From Pegea sp. RAD2-039 (taxonomy: Eukaryota; Chordata; Thaliacea; Salpida; Salpidae), in NCBI GenBank assembly GCA_034620365.1, contig JAQGEQ010000334.1, forward strand, positions 124,001 through 188,000: a DNA stretch of 64,000 bases, in the 5' to 3' direction. The notes under the pieces are model-generated. The model searched no databases. It was not told where the DNA came from and was given only the letters and a program-made list of their open reading frames with translations. Position numbers and translations under genes: made by a program. Positions within the stretch are counted from its first letter, which is position 1. Every line of letters starts with the position of its first letter. Below, one piece after another: positions 49,740-61,140 of this stretch.

Positions 49740-52450
49740 TTATCTTTTACTTGATACTTTTTTAATTTTGTTGAACAATCATATTGAATAATCATATTGA
49801 AAAATTTGTTCAAATTTTAGAATTATTGTAACTTGTATTATTTATCTGTGATAGAACTATTTATTTCAGTTAGTTAAGTAATCGCTGTTTTAATGAATTA
49901 ATAAATTTATGAAATCTGATTTTTTATCATTTAAAGAAAAGTGACATAATCAAAAATTGTTTTTGAACGTGGTTTCAAAGGCATTTTCTTACAATTCTTT
50001 TAAAAATTCAAGAACAGCATTTTTTTCTTCTTTAAGTTTTATGTAAGTTGAAAAAATAAACAAGAACAACTAGCAAGAGAAAGACAATTCAGAAAGACAA
50101 GCTCCAGACAACAAGTGCAAAAAGACAATTCCTTCACTTTCACCAATTACTAATCTCGTTAGAAGCGACTTTATTGATAATTAATTATCAACAAAACAAT
50201 AACCTGTGGAATAGATAGCTTTTAATTGAACTGAAATTATCATCTTTCACAAAATAATCAAACAAGAATTGGTAGCTTTGATGTCAATTGATAAATTTCA
50301 GACCATAGAAAGCGACTTCAGTAATAATTGAAATTCATCAATACAAACAATCTATAGGAAAATTATTCTTTTAAATTCAACTGAATGCGTCAGTTTCTAA
50401 ATGAATTCGTTTATACAGAATAGGTTTACATTATATCAACACGAGAAACATAATCTTATATATAAACCTGTTTTAGTATCAAATTTGTGGGTTAAAACAG
50501 AAAAAAGTAAACTTCTTAAAAATAAACATTTAAAAATAAAGTTTTTATTTATTTGTACTAATTTTTAATATTGAATAAATGTTTTCGATTTATATTTAAA
50601 AAAAAAAGAAATCACAATCTTTAGTAAATTTTTTATGTAAGAAATATTTGTTTGCAAAACTAAAGTTAGAAAAGAATGTATTTGTTATAGAGAAGTATAT
50701 ATAATGAAAAACTTGTTGTCTTAATAGAGTTGAAATCAGATGTGAAGTAGTAACTTAAAATTTAACGAGTTAATTGAGTGGGGTCAGCCCATATTAATTT
50801 GCAAGGGATACAGCTGGTAAAGCATTTCATTGTTTATATAACTACAAAATGAAATTGCGTAAGAGTTTAAAGATTTCTTTTTATAAAGTAATTTTAATTT
50901 GTTAAATTTATGTAATACTTACTATTTATAAAAAAACATTTCCATCTAGCTTCAATAGGATTGGCAATGTTTATCTTTAATTTTTTTCTTATACATGATT
51001 TATGTTAGCAAATTTAGCATTGTAATTTGTTAACAAGACTTAATTCATTTGTCAGTAATACAATTGTCAGTACAAAAGTAAGTAGCAACTGTAAAGCAGC
51101 AACTTTAGTTTGTTTATATTTTGATTTTTTAGAATATGAAATTGAATACAAAAGAGTATAAATTAAAATACCAACAGCGACAGATGGCGGATGTTGTGAA
51201 TTACAAATAAATTGGTTGATATTATAGAAATAAAATAAATTAAACTAAGCCAAAGACAAACATCTTGTTTGTTTAAAATTGTTATGTTGACTTATTTCAG
51301 TACAATATTTATGAGGTTAACAATTTCAATTATATATTTTTCAACAATGTATATTCGAGATATTTTCTTTCAACTAAAATATTTTAGCAAAATAAAGAAA
51401 TGCTGCAACAAATATTAATACTTAAAGAAAGTTATTCATAATATACAAAAGTAAATTTAATTTATAACTAATATTTGAACATTGTAGAACAAATTTTAGA
51501 AAAGTATCTGGAATTTCCCTTTAATCATTTAGTTATCTAGTTTTCATTTTTTTGCAAACAGTACTTTTATTTCAAAAAATTTTGAGATGTTTTAAACAAA
51601 ATAATAAGCATGTCAAAAAATTATTTTTTATTGTTTACAGTAAAAAACTTTATTCCTTAGCAGAAATTCAACAAAAAGCCATTATTAAGTTTGTTCCAGG
51701 ATTTAAGGATTTTATTAAAGATAAAATATTTTATCATAGATGTTAGAGGTTTTAAATGGAGATTAGAATTTTTTATATTTTATTTGCTTTGAAATTACTT
51801 TAGTTTGATAATTAAATAAATATACTTTTCTTCTAAAAAATTGACATGTATTAATCAATAACAAACATTTATTAAGACTTTTTAACGTAAAATTTTAAAA
51901 CAGCAGCTGTCTTATAACAGAGTATCAATTTCTTTTTTGCTTTTATTGACAATGAAAATATAAGTTCTATCTGATTGAGCTTAGCAACTTTTTAGAGTAA
52001 AACTTAATGGTTAGTTTTCTACACAGATAATCATAGCACAAAAAAAATTAAATGAATATAATTTGGTCAACAAATTTCCTATTCAACTTGTCTTCAATTT
52101 CCAGATTACAATTTTTACTAGCAAAAATCAAATAATTTTTTAACATATAGCGCATTTGCTAAATATTTAACAAAAATCAACTTTCAAAGTAAATTATAAA
52201 GCTTCTAAAAATTTATTTTCGGGTTAAATAAACAAAAACTTTTTCTAACAGGAAAAATATTTAGTTGAAATTCAAAAAATAAAATTGTTGTCGGTTTTGG
52301 CTTATATAACTTCTTGAATGAGAAAATGATCTTTGTCTATCATACAAAACTGATCTAAACATTAAAACTTTAGCTTCCTATTCATTTCTTCATTTTAGTT
52401 AGTTTCAATTTTTGTATTAAATGTTATTTTAAAAATTTATTATCTATATC
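49740..52450 (-). repeat. 2.7-kb block, copy 3 of 3 (right arm)
   Basis: Inverted copy of 10641-13262 and 20760-23483. A 64-codon frame at 51552-51746 falls in it, but equivalent positions in the other copies are closed, so it is not treated as a gene. Confidence 0.8.
50379..50489 (-). promoter_or_regulatory. Promoter-hairpin module, AACTGA class (right arm)
   Basis: Mirror of 12578-12688. The stem is unchanged but the loop differs by one base (ATGCG on the plus strand), and the CTGTTTTA/TAAAACAG flanking repeat is perfect. Confidence 0.5.
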
Positions 52451-53082
52451 AAACAATCATCTGTATAGATTGTGGTTGTCAACAAAAATAACTTTTAAAT
52501 TATAAATGGAAATTTTCTAAGGACAATGCATTTAATTTAATTTCAAAATTACACTTTCTAAATTTAAATAAAAAAATTTTATAAACTTTCTATTTTAAAA
52601 CACAATAGCTTTACTTTCAATCATTGTGTCATGTCTCAATAGTTTGAGGTTCTCAACAAAAATTATTTTTAAATTATATAAGTAATCTTTCTAAGGACAA
52701 TATATATAATATAATTTCAAAATTATGCATTCTAAAATTAAATCATGAAATTTTTTGAACTCTATCTTTTAAAACACAATACTTTTACGATTTTATAAAA
52801 AGTAAATTTTATAAAAATGAGCAGGAATTTACTTTCTAAAAACCCTTCAAAATTATAATTTGTATAATTTTTTAATATTGAATTAAAGTTTTTGATTATA
52901 TTAAAAAAACAAAGAAACCACAATCTTTAGCATTTGTGTATGTAAAAATGTATTAATTTGCAATACTAAAGTTTCAAAAGAATGTATTTGTAAAAGAGAA
53001 GTAAATGTAATGAAAAACTTTTTGTTCTTAATAGATTTGAAATTAGATGAGAAGTAGTAAATTCTATTTTAACGAGATAATT

Positions 53083-53100
53083 TAATGGGTGAGCCCATTA
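53083..53100. repeat. Perfect TAATGGG/CCCATTA hairpin of the second conserved box
   Basis: A seven-base stem with a four-base loop in a conserved box found near 1590, 6966, 9993, 12276, 16490, 22420, 50780, 54190 and 59570. At 12276-12288 the pairing is TGGG/CCCA and at 6966-6978 TGAG/CTCA, a matched change on both stem strands. Confidence 0.5.
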
Positions 53101-53785
53101 TAGATCGCATTGGATGCAGCTAAAATAGCATTTCATTGTTTAAATAACTATAAGATAAAATTAACTAAAGATTTAAAAGATTTGTGCATAAACAAACAAA
53201 TCAAGCAAAAAATTTGTTAAATTTGTAGAATTATTGTAACTTGTATAATTTATCTATGATAGAACTATTTATTTCTGTTTGTTAATTAATCGCTAATTTA
53301 ATACCTTAATAACTTTAAAATCTGATTTCTTATAATTCAAAGAAAAGTCAAAGATTAAAAAATTGTTTATCGAGCGTGGTTTCAAAAGCATTTTCTTAAA
53401 ATTCTTTTAAAAATTCAAGAACAGCAATTTTTTTTTCTTTAAGTTTTATATAAGTTGAAAAAATAAACAAAAACAACTAGCGAAAGAAAGACAATTTAGA
53501 AAGACAAGCACCAGACAACAAGTACAAAAAGACAATTCCTTCACTTTTACCAATTACTAATCTCGTTAGAAGCGACTTTATTGATACTTAATTATCAACA
53601 AAACCAACAACCTGTTGAATAGGTAGCTTTTAATTTAACTGAAATTATCAGCTTTTAAAAAATAATGAAACAACATTTGGTAGGTTTGATGTCAATTGAA
53701 AAAATTCAAGCCTTAGTAAGCGACTTCAATAATAATTGAAATTCATCAAAACCACCAATTTATAGAAAAATACGCTTTTAATTTC

Positions 53786-53895
53786 AACTGAATGTATCAG
53801 TTTCTAAATGAATTCGTTAACACAGAAAGAAATCAGATTATATCACTTGAGAAACATAATCTTATATATAAACCTGTTTTAGTCTCATATTTGTG
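53786..53895 (-). promoter_or_regulatory. Promoter-hairpin module, AACTGA class (right arm)
   Basis: Mirror of 7272-7382; AACTGA-ATGTA-TCAGTT at 53786-53802. Confidence 0.5.
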
Positions 53896-54592
53896 GGTTA
53901 AAACAGCAAAAAATGAAGTTCTTAAAAAAAAAACATTTAAAAATAAACTTGTTATTAATTCGCATTTATTTTTTTAGACTCAATTATAGTTTTTGATGTA
54001 TACTTAAAAAAAGAGAAACTGTAATTTCTTAGTAAATGTTGTATGTAAAAAGTAATATTTGTTTCCTATAAAAAAGTTTGAAAAGAATGTATTTGTTAAA
54101 GAGAAGTAAATGTAATGAAGTACTTATTGTCTTATTAGAGTTGAAATTAGATAATGAGTAGTAAATTCACTTTTAACGAGTAAGTTTATGGGGTGAGCTC
54201 ACATTACATCGCAAGGGATGTAGCTGGTAAAGCATTTCATTGTTTAAATATGTATAAAATGAAATTGCATAACAGTTTAAGGATTTTCTTTAAGTAAATT
54301 TAATTTTTCAAAATTATTTAATACTTACTATTTATAAAAACACATTTTCAATTAGCTTCACTAGGATTTGCATAATTATGATAACATAAACGATCAAAAT
54401 AATTTTACGGCGCAATAGCTGTAAACTTTGTTAATTTCATCAGTAACTTTAATTAAATTTAAAATGTACAAGTGTTCAGCAAAAATATCATATTTTTATA
54501 CGTTAAAAAATAAAAGAAAGTGGAAATTATCCAAGGGTATTGAGTTCTGAATAGATGATTATTAACGAATTCAATTTTTTGCCCGTTTACAC

Positions 54593-54701
54593 CACAAACA
54601 CTAGAATATAAGAAGCTTTTATATAATAATAAACTGAAACAAAGCTCCATTTCAAATGAAGGAATATATTTAAACTAATTTGGAGTTGAATAAATTTCAA
54701 C
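54593..54701 (+). promoter_or_regulatory. Promoter-hairpin module, GTTGAA class (right arm)
   Basis: Element CACAAACACTAGAATATAAG, TATATAATAA, GTTGAA-TAAAT-TTCAAC at 54685-54701. Mirror of 6466-6574. Confidence 0.5.
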
Positions 54702-55233
54702 GAACTTCAATCAATATTAACAAGGAGAAATATAGTCTTAATGCCATATTTAACATTTAGATTTCTAAAACACCATTTTTGATACAACTTCTCGATTATA
54801 ATTTATTATTGAATAACATTTTGAAATTTATTTTTTATCCAAGTATACATAAAAGCAAATCGCAATTTCGATTAAGCAATAAAACAATTTAAACAAAAAA
54901 TATAGAATTATCTAGAAAAACTAGCAAACAAACTTTTTAATGTACTGATGATAATATTTAGAATATTTTATTGTGTAAACATCTTTGAGGGCAGGTAACA
55001 CTTCCCCTTAATAATATACTTTAGTTATACCTTACTAACAAAAGAACATACTTTTTGAAGTTACTTACTTTGTAATAATCGATCTTTTCATAGTTGAAAG
55101 AAATGCTAAAATATCAAATATTGATTGACAAACGCGGTGTTAAAAGCATTTTCTTGAAATTATTTAAAATTCAAGTGATATAATTGAAAATCATCAAAAC
55201 CAATAATCTGTACAACTGTGTATTTTCATTGTT

Positions 55234-55336
55234 AACTGAATATATCAGTTTCCTAATAGGCCTGTCACAGTATAAATTGTCTGTCAACTGGAAACGATAA
55301 CCTAATAAATAAGTCTGTTTTAGTTTCATATTTGTG
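55234..55336 (-). promoter_or_regulatory. Promoter-hairpin module, AACTGA class (right arm)
   Basis: Mirror of 5838-5945; AACTGA-ATATA-TCAGTT at 55234-55250. Confidence 0.5.
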
Positions 55337-55441
55337 GGTCGGAACAGAAAAAAAGTAAAGGCCATAAAAACCAAACAGAAAAATTTAATTTCTTAATTAT
55401 TTGTCGTGTTTTTTTTAATTATAAGGTTTTACCACTTAACA

Positions 55442-55570
55442 CTACAAACAGTAGATTATACAAAGCTTTTATATAATTATATGCTGAGTACACAAGAATT
55501 AGAACAAAATTCACAGACGAATGTTGGCCTATATCTCGGGTTAATTTGAAGTTGAATGAAATTCATACTC
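55442..55570 (+). promoter_or_regulatory. Promoter-hairpin module, broken hairpin (right arm)
   Basis: Mirror of 5606-5735 with the same imperfect stem; intact element and TATATAA. Confidence 0.4.
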
Positions 55571-56626
55571 CTCTATAGATATTAACAAGCAGTGTATCAA
55601 GTACTACTTTTTATCTTGCACTCGGTTCCCTTATATAATGTTCAAACGCAAAAAAAGTTGAAATGTATTTAACCTTTATATTATTACTTTTAAAAAAAGA
55701 TAGAGCTTAAACGACTTTTCAAAGCTTAGGTTAACTCTCTTTAGGCTTTTTTAAGAAAAAAATAGATTTTGTAATAGTATATAGACATAAGAATTTAAAT
55801 AAAATTAACAACTTAATGTCTATTTTGGATTAAGAGTAGCTTATTTAATTCTTGTGAATCACGAAATTTGATAATTTTTTTATTCTACTTTTAAAAACAG
55901 TTATCAAAATAAATAGATTTATTATAAATGCATGATCTTCCTCATTATAAAGAAAAGGAATTCGACATCAATTTCATGTTAACAAATTTAGCTGCTGTAG
56001 ATATTGAAATATTAATAAATATATTATTAGAAAACATTTTAAATAAAAATTTTTGCTTCTATGTTCGGAATGACAAAACATTTAAGAAGTTTAGAAGTTT
56101 TCTTTGAACTCAAAATTTGTTTAAATACTTTTCTGATTTTTCAAAATTTATTTTATCCTTCTTGACTTAGGTAGAACTCCAAAATAAAGCTGGTAAAATT
56201 TAGTTAAAATCCAAGAAATTGGATCATCTTATATTAGTCTTCATCATGTATGCTTATTACTACCCAAAATATTTTCTTAGTCTAATTTATTTATTTATTT
56301 AATTTAGTTAATTATTAGTCTAATGAAAAACAAAACAATCAAAAATTGTTTGTCCAACGCGGTGTGTCAAAAGCATTTTCTTAAAATTCTTTTATAAGTT
56401 CGAGAACAGCGTTTTTTGACTAAATAGAAGCATCACTTAAAAGCCACACAAATAATTTAATAATATTTAAACGTTGTGTCTGTATGTTTTATGTATGTTG
56501 AAAATATAAACGAAAACAAATACCAAAAAGACAATTCTTGCATTTTAAGCAGAGGCTAAGTTCAATAGAAAACAGCTTTATTGATAACCAACAATAACAA
56601 CAATCTGTAATTTTCTGTTTTAATTC

Positions 56627-56745
56627 AACTGAAAATACCAGTTTCCAAATTTTAGGAGAATTTAAATTAGTAGATTTTAGCTACAGCTTGAAAGAAAAAA
56701 AAAACCCAACCTTATAATTAATCCTGTTTTAGTCTCAAATTTGTG
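56627..56745 (-). promoter_or_regulatory. Promoter-hairpin module, AACTGA class (right arm)
   Basis: Mirror of 4429-4548; one stem base has changed (CCAGTT), leaving a G-U pair if read from the element's strand. Confidence 0.45.
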
Positions 56746-57249
56746 GGTTTAGACAGAGAAAAGTAAAGGTCATGAAAACAAAAAAACGAAATTAACTTTT
56801 ACATAATCCAAAACAATTCCTTATATTTAGCTATTTGTTTTGAAGTTGTTTTCGCTAAAAGTGCTTTGTATAGGTTTTGGTCTAAGATATTTTTAGTAAA
56901 GTTTTAACGATGTTTTTTCAACACTTTGATTTCAAATCTCTACTGTTTTGAAAAAGCTCTAAATTAATTTTTCTCTAACTAAATTAATTTTTCTAAATTT
57001 CTCTTAAGACACAATAGAAAATTTAATTTAATTTTCTAAACATTTTAGAATAATGAAGTTCGTATAATTTATCCTTAACAGAACTCTTTTTATTTAGCTA
57101 TCTATTTTGCTGCTTTCTGCGAACTGTAGAATGATTTAACATTTAAACAAATTAATGATTACGTTGTAAAATCCATTCACATTGTTTACATTATAAAACT
57201 TTATTACGCAACAAGATTACTATAAAGACATGATTATTCATTATTACCA

Positions 57250-58010
57250 TCGATAAAATTTTACTACAGATAAAGTCAACTACAGATTCTTTCGATAAAT
57301 CTAAAATGTCAAAGAGATTTTCTATAGTAACTTCAAACTGGCTTTTCTCAGATGTGAATACGAAGTTATTTTTGAAAAAGTTTTATTTTGAAACTGACTA
57401 CTTGTATAAATTCTATGGTGTATAAATATGGTGATATCAGAAAAATCGAATCTGTTCAGGCAAAATTTACGAGATTGGTTTGCAGGAAACTTAATATCAA
57501 ATACGAGAGTTATAAGCATCGTCTCAGCTTCTTCAATCTAGATACTTTGGAAATCCGAAGATTTAAATACGACCTTATTCTGATTTTTAAAATTATTCAC
57601 AAACTAATTGATCTTCAGTTTGATGACTTTTTCTCCATTAGTCCCTCCTTCAAGTTATATCAACTTAGAAGACATAAATTACATCTTAATAAGCCCACTC
57701 CACCAGCAACGTTAACCAGATTAAGTTTTTTTCTCATACCGCACAATCAGTACATGGAACAATCTGCCATCAGAGATTGTCATGTCAAAATCACTTATGC
57801 TGTTCAAGAAAAAGCTGAATTGTTATAATATCGCCAACATTGCCATTTCTAAACTGTGAAATTTTCTCTTTTACAATACTATGATTCTGTGCAATTCTTC
57901 ATTGTCATATACTTTTTCGTTTACACGTCAAATAAATCTAATTTGTGAGAATTAGGTGCTCTCTTTAGGCACCCTCCTTCACATTTATTGTAATAAATAA
58001 ATAAATAAAT
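57250..58010 (+). mobile_element. LINE 3' end, right-arm copy (inverted duplicate)
   Basis: This is the inverted-arm counterpart of the copy at 3157-3900. The frame 57388-57828 has the same IESVQAKFTRLVCR segment and the same seven-T frameshift, after which SYRTISTWNNLPSEIV can be read to a TGA at 57857-57859. Upstream FSIVTSNWLFSDVNTKLFL is readable from about 57320 in a different frame. The 3' UTR hairpin GGTGC/GCACC is at 57955-57973 and the tail (AATAAA repeated) at about 57991-58010. Against the left copy it lacks about 14 bases before the hairpin. Shared lesions show that the insertion was already dead when the arms were duplicated. Confidence 0.85.
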
Positions 58011-58272
58011 TTGGTATTTTGTTTAACAGTTCTGCTTGACTAACTTTATACAAAAGTATTTAAATTATAATTGAAAACTGTTCAGCTTCAGTAAGAATGT
58101 ATAGAAAAGTAAAATAATAAGTACAAGATGCAACTAAGTTGCAGCACTTCAAAAAATCAACAGCAAATTATTTAAATAAGTGATAATCATTTAAACAGAG
58201 ATAGAAATTTAATTTCAATAACAGACCTTTTATAATGCTTCACTAGCAAAAAGATTATTTACCATAAAATCA

Positions 58273-58379
58273 CTCGTAACAATTAACGGGTTTAAAAAAC
58301 TAATCTTTCTGACGTTGATAAGCAGATTGCATTAAATATTAAATCTTATGTATGAAGTGGTTTCAATCCTAAGTTTGTG
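58273..58379 (-). promoter_or_regulatory. Promoter-hairpin module, CCCGT class (right arm)
   Basis: Mirror of 2787-2893 with the same imperfect hairpin at 58273-58290. Confidence 0.4.
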
Positions 58380-58413
58380 ATGCTGAACAACAATAATTTT
58401 ATATAAATTATAA

Positions 58414-58538
58414 GTTGAAACTTATTCAACCTCAAAATAATAAAAAACAATAACATGAACAATAACACCCAAATATCAGGTAAAACTTCGTTATACTCAG
58501 GTTATATATTATTGCATTTTAATCTAAGGTTTCTAAGT
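58414..58538 (-). promoter_or_regulatory. Promoter-hairpin module, GTTGAA class (right arm)
   Basis: Mirror of 2630-2752; decayed element, perfect hairpin at 58414-58430, first hairpin ACCTGA-TAT-TTGGGT. Confidence 0.5.
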
Positions 58539-59165
58539 TAAAATTTTAAAATGTTTACTTTCTGCAAAATTTGGTAAATTTTTAAAATTATGCAATTTTT
58601 GCTTGATTTTATTATTAAAAAATTCCTTATTTTCTTACTACAGTCTTACTAATTTTATGTTTTAGTTGCAATGTGAAATTAAAAAATAAAATTTCTATAA
58701 ATTTAACTTGTTATTAAAGCAACCAACTTTGTATATTTAATCTTATCATAGTCTAAAAAAACAAAATATCAAAAAAAAATGTTGACTAAGTAGAAATAAC
58801 TCTTTTAAGCAATACAGAAATTACAATACATGACAAAATTCTCCTTTTAAGTAGTGTGTATATTGAAAAAATAAATAAAAACAACCACCAAAAGAAGGAC
58901 AACTCAAAAAGACCAGCACTAGACAACAACAATGTTTATGTTTAAAAGTAATTTTACCCAAAATGTCACATACAATTGCATATAAGTTTAAATGAATTTG
59001 AATTTTAAAGAAAATAAAATGCATGATAAACAATAAAATATAAAAATAAATACTATCTACAGTCTCTACAGTCTCTACTTCTTCACACGAATATTTTACG
59101 AAACAAATTATTATCAACTTTATTTTTATTATTATTAGACTTTGTATAAATTTATTATCTTTATA

Positions 59166-59277
59166 AACTGAATATATCAGTCTCAAAATTTGAAACGGAA
59201 GATGGGAAACTTAAATCGACCTGTCAACTGGTAGAGCTAACCTTATAAATAAGGCTGTTTTAGTCTCAAATTTTTGG
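59166..59277 (-). promoter_or_regulatory. Promoter-hairpin module, AACTGA class (right arm)
   Basis: Mirror of 1897-2007; stem ACTGA/TCAGT at 59166-59182. Confidence 0.45.
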
Positions 59278-59719
59278 GTTGAAACAGAAAAAAGTATAAG
59301 TCATGAAAATAAAGATTTAAAAATAATTCTCTTTATTTATTTGTATTATTATTTAATATTGAATTAAAGTTTTTGATTTATATATAAAAAATAAAAAAAA
59401 AACATCTTTAGTAAAGTTTGTATGTAAAAAAATAAATGTTTGCAATACTAAAGTTAAAAAAGGATGTATTGGTTAAATAGAAGTAATGTAATGAAAAACT
59501 TTTTGTCTTATTAGAATGGAAACTAGATGTTAAGTAGTAAATTAACTTTTAACGAGATAACTTATGGGGTGAGATCATCTTACATCGCAAGGGATGCAGC
59601 CGGTAAAGCATTTCATTGTTTAAATAATTATATAATGAAATTGCATAAGAGTTTAAAGAATTTTTTTGATTAAAATTAAATTGTTAAAATTATGTATTAA
59701 ATACTCTTCATTAAAAATC

Positions 59720-61073
59720 TTATTTTTGCTTCACTAGGATTAGCGATATTTATCATAAAGTCACCCTGAAAAGATGACAAATTCCAAAATGACATGAATA
59801 TGAGCAACGAGAACGTACGTTGAATGCGTTGATGTTAAAAGCTTTTAAGTCAAGTAGTCTCAATCTTTGTCTCATGTCTCAATAGATTGTGGTTCTCAAC
59901 AAAAATAATTTTTAAATTTTATAAGCAATTTTTCTAAGAACAATATATATAATATAATTTCAAAAATATACTTTCTAAAATCAAATTTATAAAACTTTAT
60001 AAATTTTCTGTTTTAAAACACAATACGATTACGATTTTAGTTTGTCTCTAATATAACTAGAAAGCAAGTTACAAACTATATGAAGAAACTGACATTTATT
60101 GTTTTTTTTATAAATGAAAAAAATAAGGTGAATCTACTAAAGTTAAATTAACTTTAATAAAAAATAACAACATTAAAAACAACATAAAAATTTACAGCTA
60201 TCCCAAGTAATAGGAGTAAAAATTAGTTTTCTTAGTTTCACTATTGTTTAAATAATGTTATTTCAAAGTATTATTATCTTTAACAAACAACAAACAGTAG
60301 ATTAACATAAATGAAATTGCTCTGCTACAATTTCTTTTAAATGTTTATTTCGAAAATTTTCTAACAGAAGAATGAAGAATATTAAGTAAATGTTGCAGTA
60401 CTTTAGAACAACAACAGCAAATAAATTTAAATTATTCATAATCATCTAAACTGAGATAGAAATTTCATTTCAATACAATGTGTTTTATAATGCTTCACTT
60501 GCAATAATGTTATTAACCGAAAAATTACCCGTAAGAAAAAACGGGCTCCAATTATAAAAACTTTTTAGATGGTTGCATCTACGCAAATTGAGTTGAATCT
60601 CAAACGTTATATATAAAGTGGTCTCAATCTTATGTTTGTGGTGCTGAAAAAAAATAGCTTAAAAATTGTAATGACTAATTTTTAAATGAAAATAATAAAA
60701 ATCATTTCAATAATGACACTGATAATGACATTTTTTATATATTTCTATGTATTGGATGTTTATATTGTTAAAATTGTATAATTTGTTAACTTAATTTAGT
60801 AAATTAATATTCTAATAAGTTTACAATTTCAGTAAATTATGTTGAAAATATTTTCCATTTTTGCAGTTCAGAAAATATATTCAATAAAAAATTTAGAATA
60901 AATAAAAATAATATAATATTTTAATAATATAGATCCTTAACAACCTGCAGTGTTTTTTAGCTTGATATTTTCGCTTATGTTTCTACTTTCATTAGAAAAA
61001 CTATTTATATAATTTATAAGTTGAAACTTGTTCAACCTCAAAATAATAATTAATGATAACGTTAATAATAACA
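59720..61073. repeat. Right-arm-only block (about 1.35 kb)
   Basis: The left arm skips this block at 1455/1456. It contains a complete CCCGT/ACGGG module (60528-60640) and the hairpin half of the module that is truncated on the left at 1388-1455. The simplest reading is a deletion on the left. Confidence 0.75.
60528..60640 (-). promoter_or_regulatory. Promoter-hairpin module, CCCGT class, perfect stem
   Basis: Minus-strand element CACAAACATAAGATTGAGAC, TATATATAAC, then CCCGT/ACGGG with an eight-base loop at 60528-60545. Present only in the right-arm-specific block. Confidence 0.5.
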
Positions 61074-61140
61074 CCCGAATATCAGGTAAAATTTTGTTAT
61101 ACTCATCTTATATATTATTGCATTTAATCTAAGGTTTGTG
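61020..61140 (-). promoter_or_regulatory. Promoter-hairpin module, GTTGAA class, complete
   Basis: Minus-strand element CACAAACCTTAGATTAAATG, TATATAAG, first hairpin ACCTGA-TAT-TCGGGT, second GTTGAA-CAAGT-TTCAAC at 61020-61036, followed by TTTTT. It is the full form of the module truncated at 1388. Confidence 0.55.

Larger units (their letters stand above)
48046..53178. repeat. Inverted-arm blocks R3/R4, pair with 9912-15850
   Basis: Reverse complement of the left blocks, lacking their 14717-15243 and 15456-15805 pieces. Contains modules at 49152 (+) and 50489 (-). Confidence 0.8.
53179..59719. repeat. Inverted-arm block R2, pairs with 1456-7983
   Basis: Reverse complement of the left block including the LINE 3' end. 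Frames at 58821-59186 and 57322-57519 are mirrored on the left. Confidence 0.85.
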
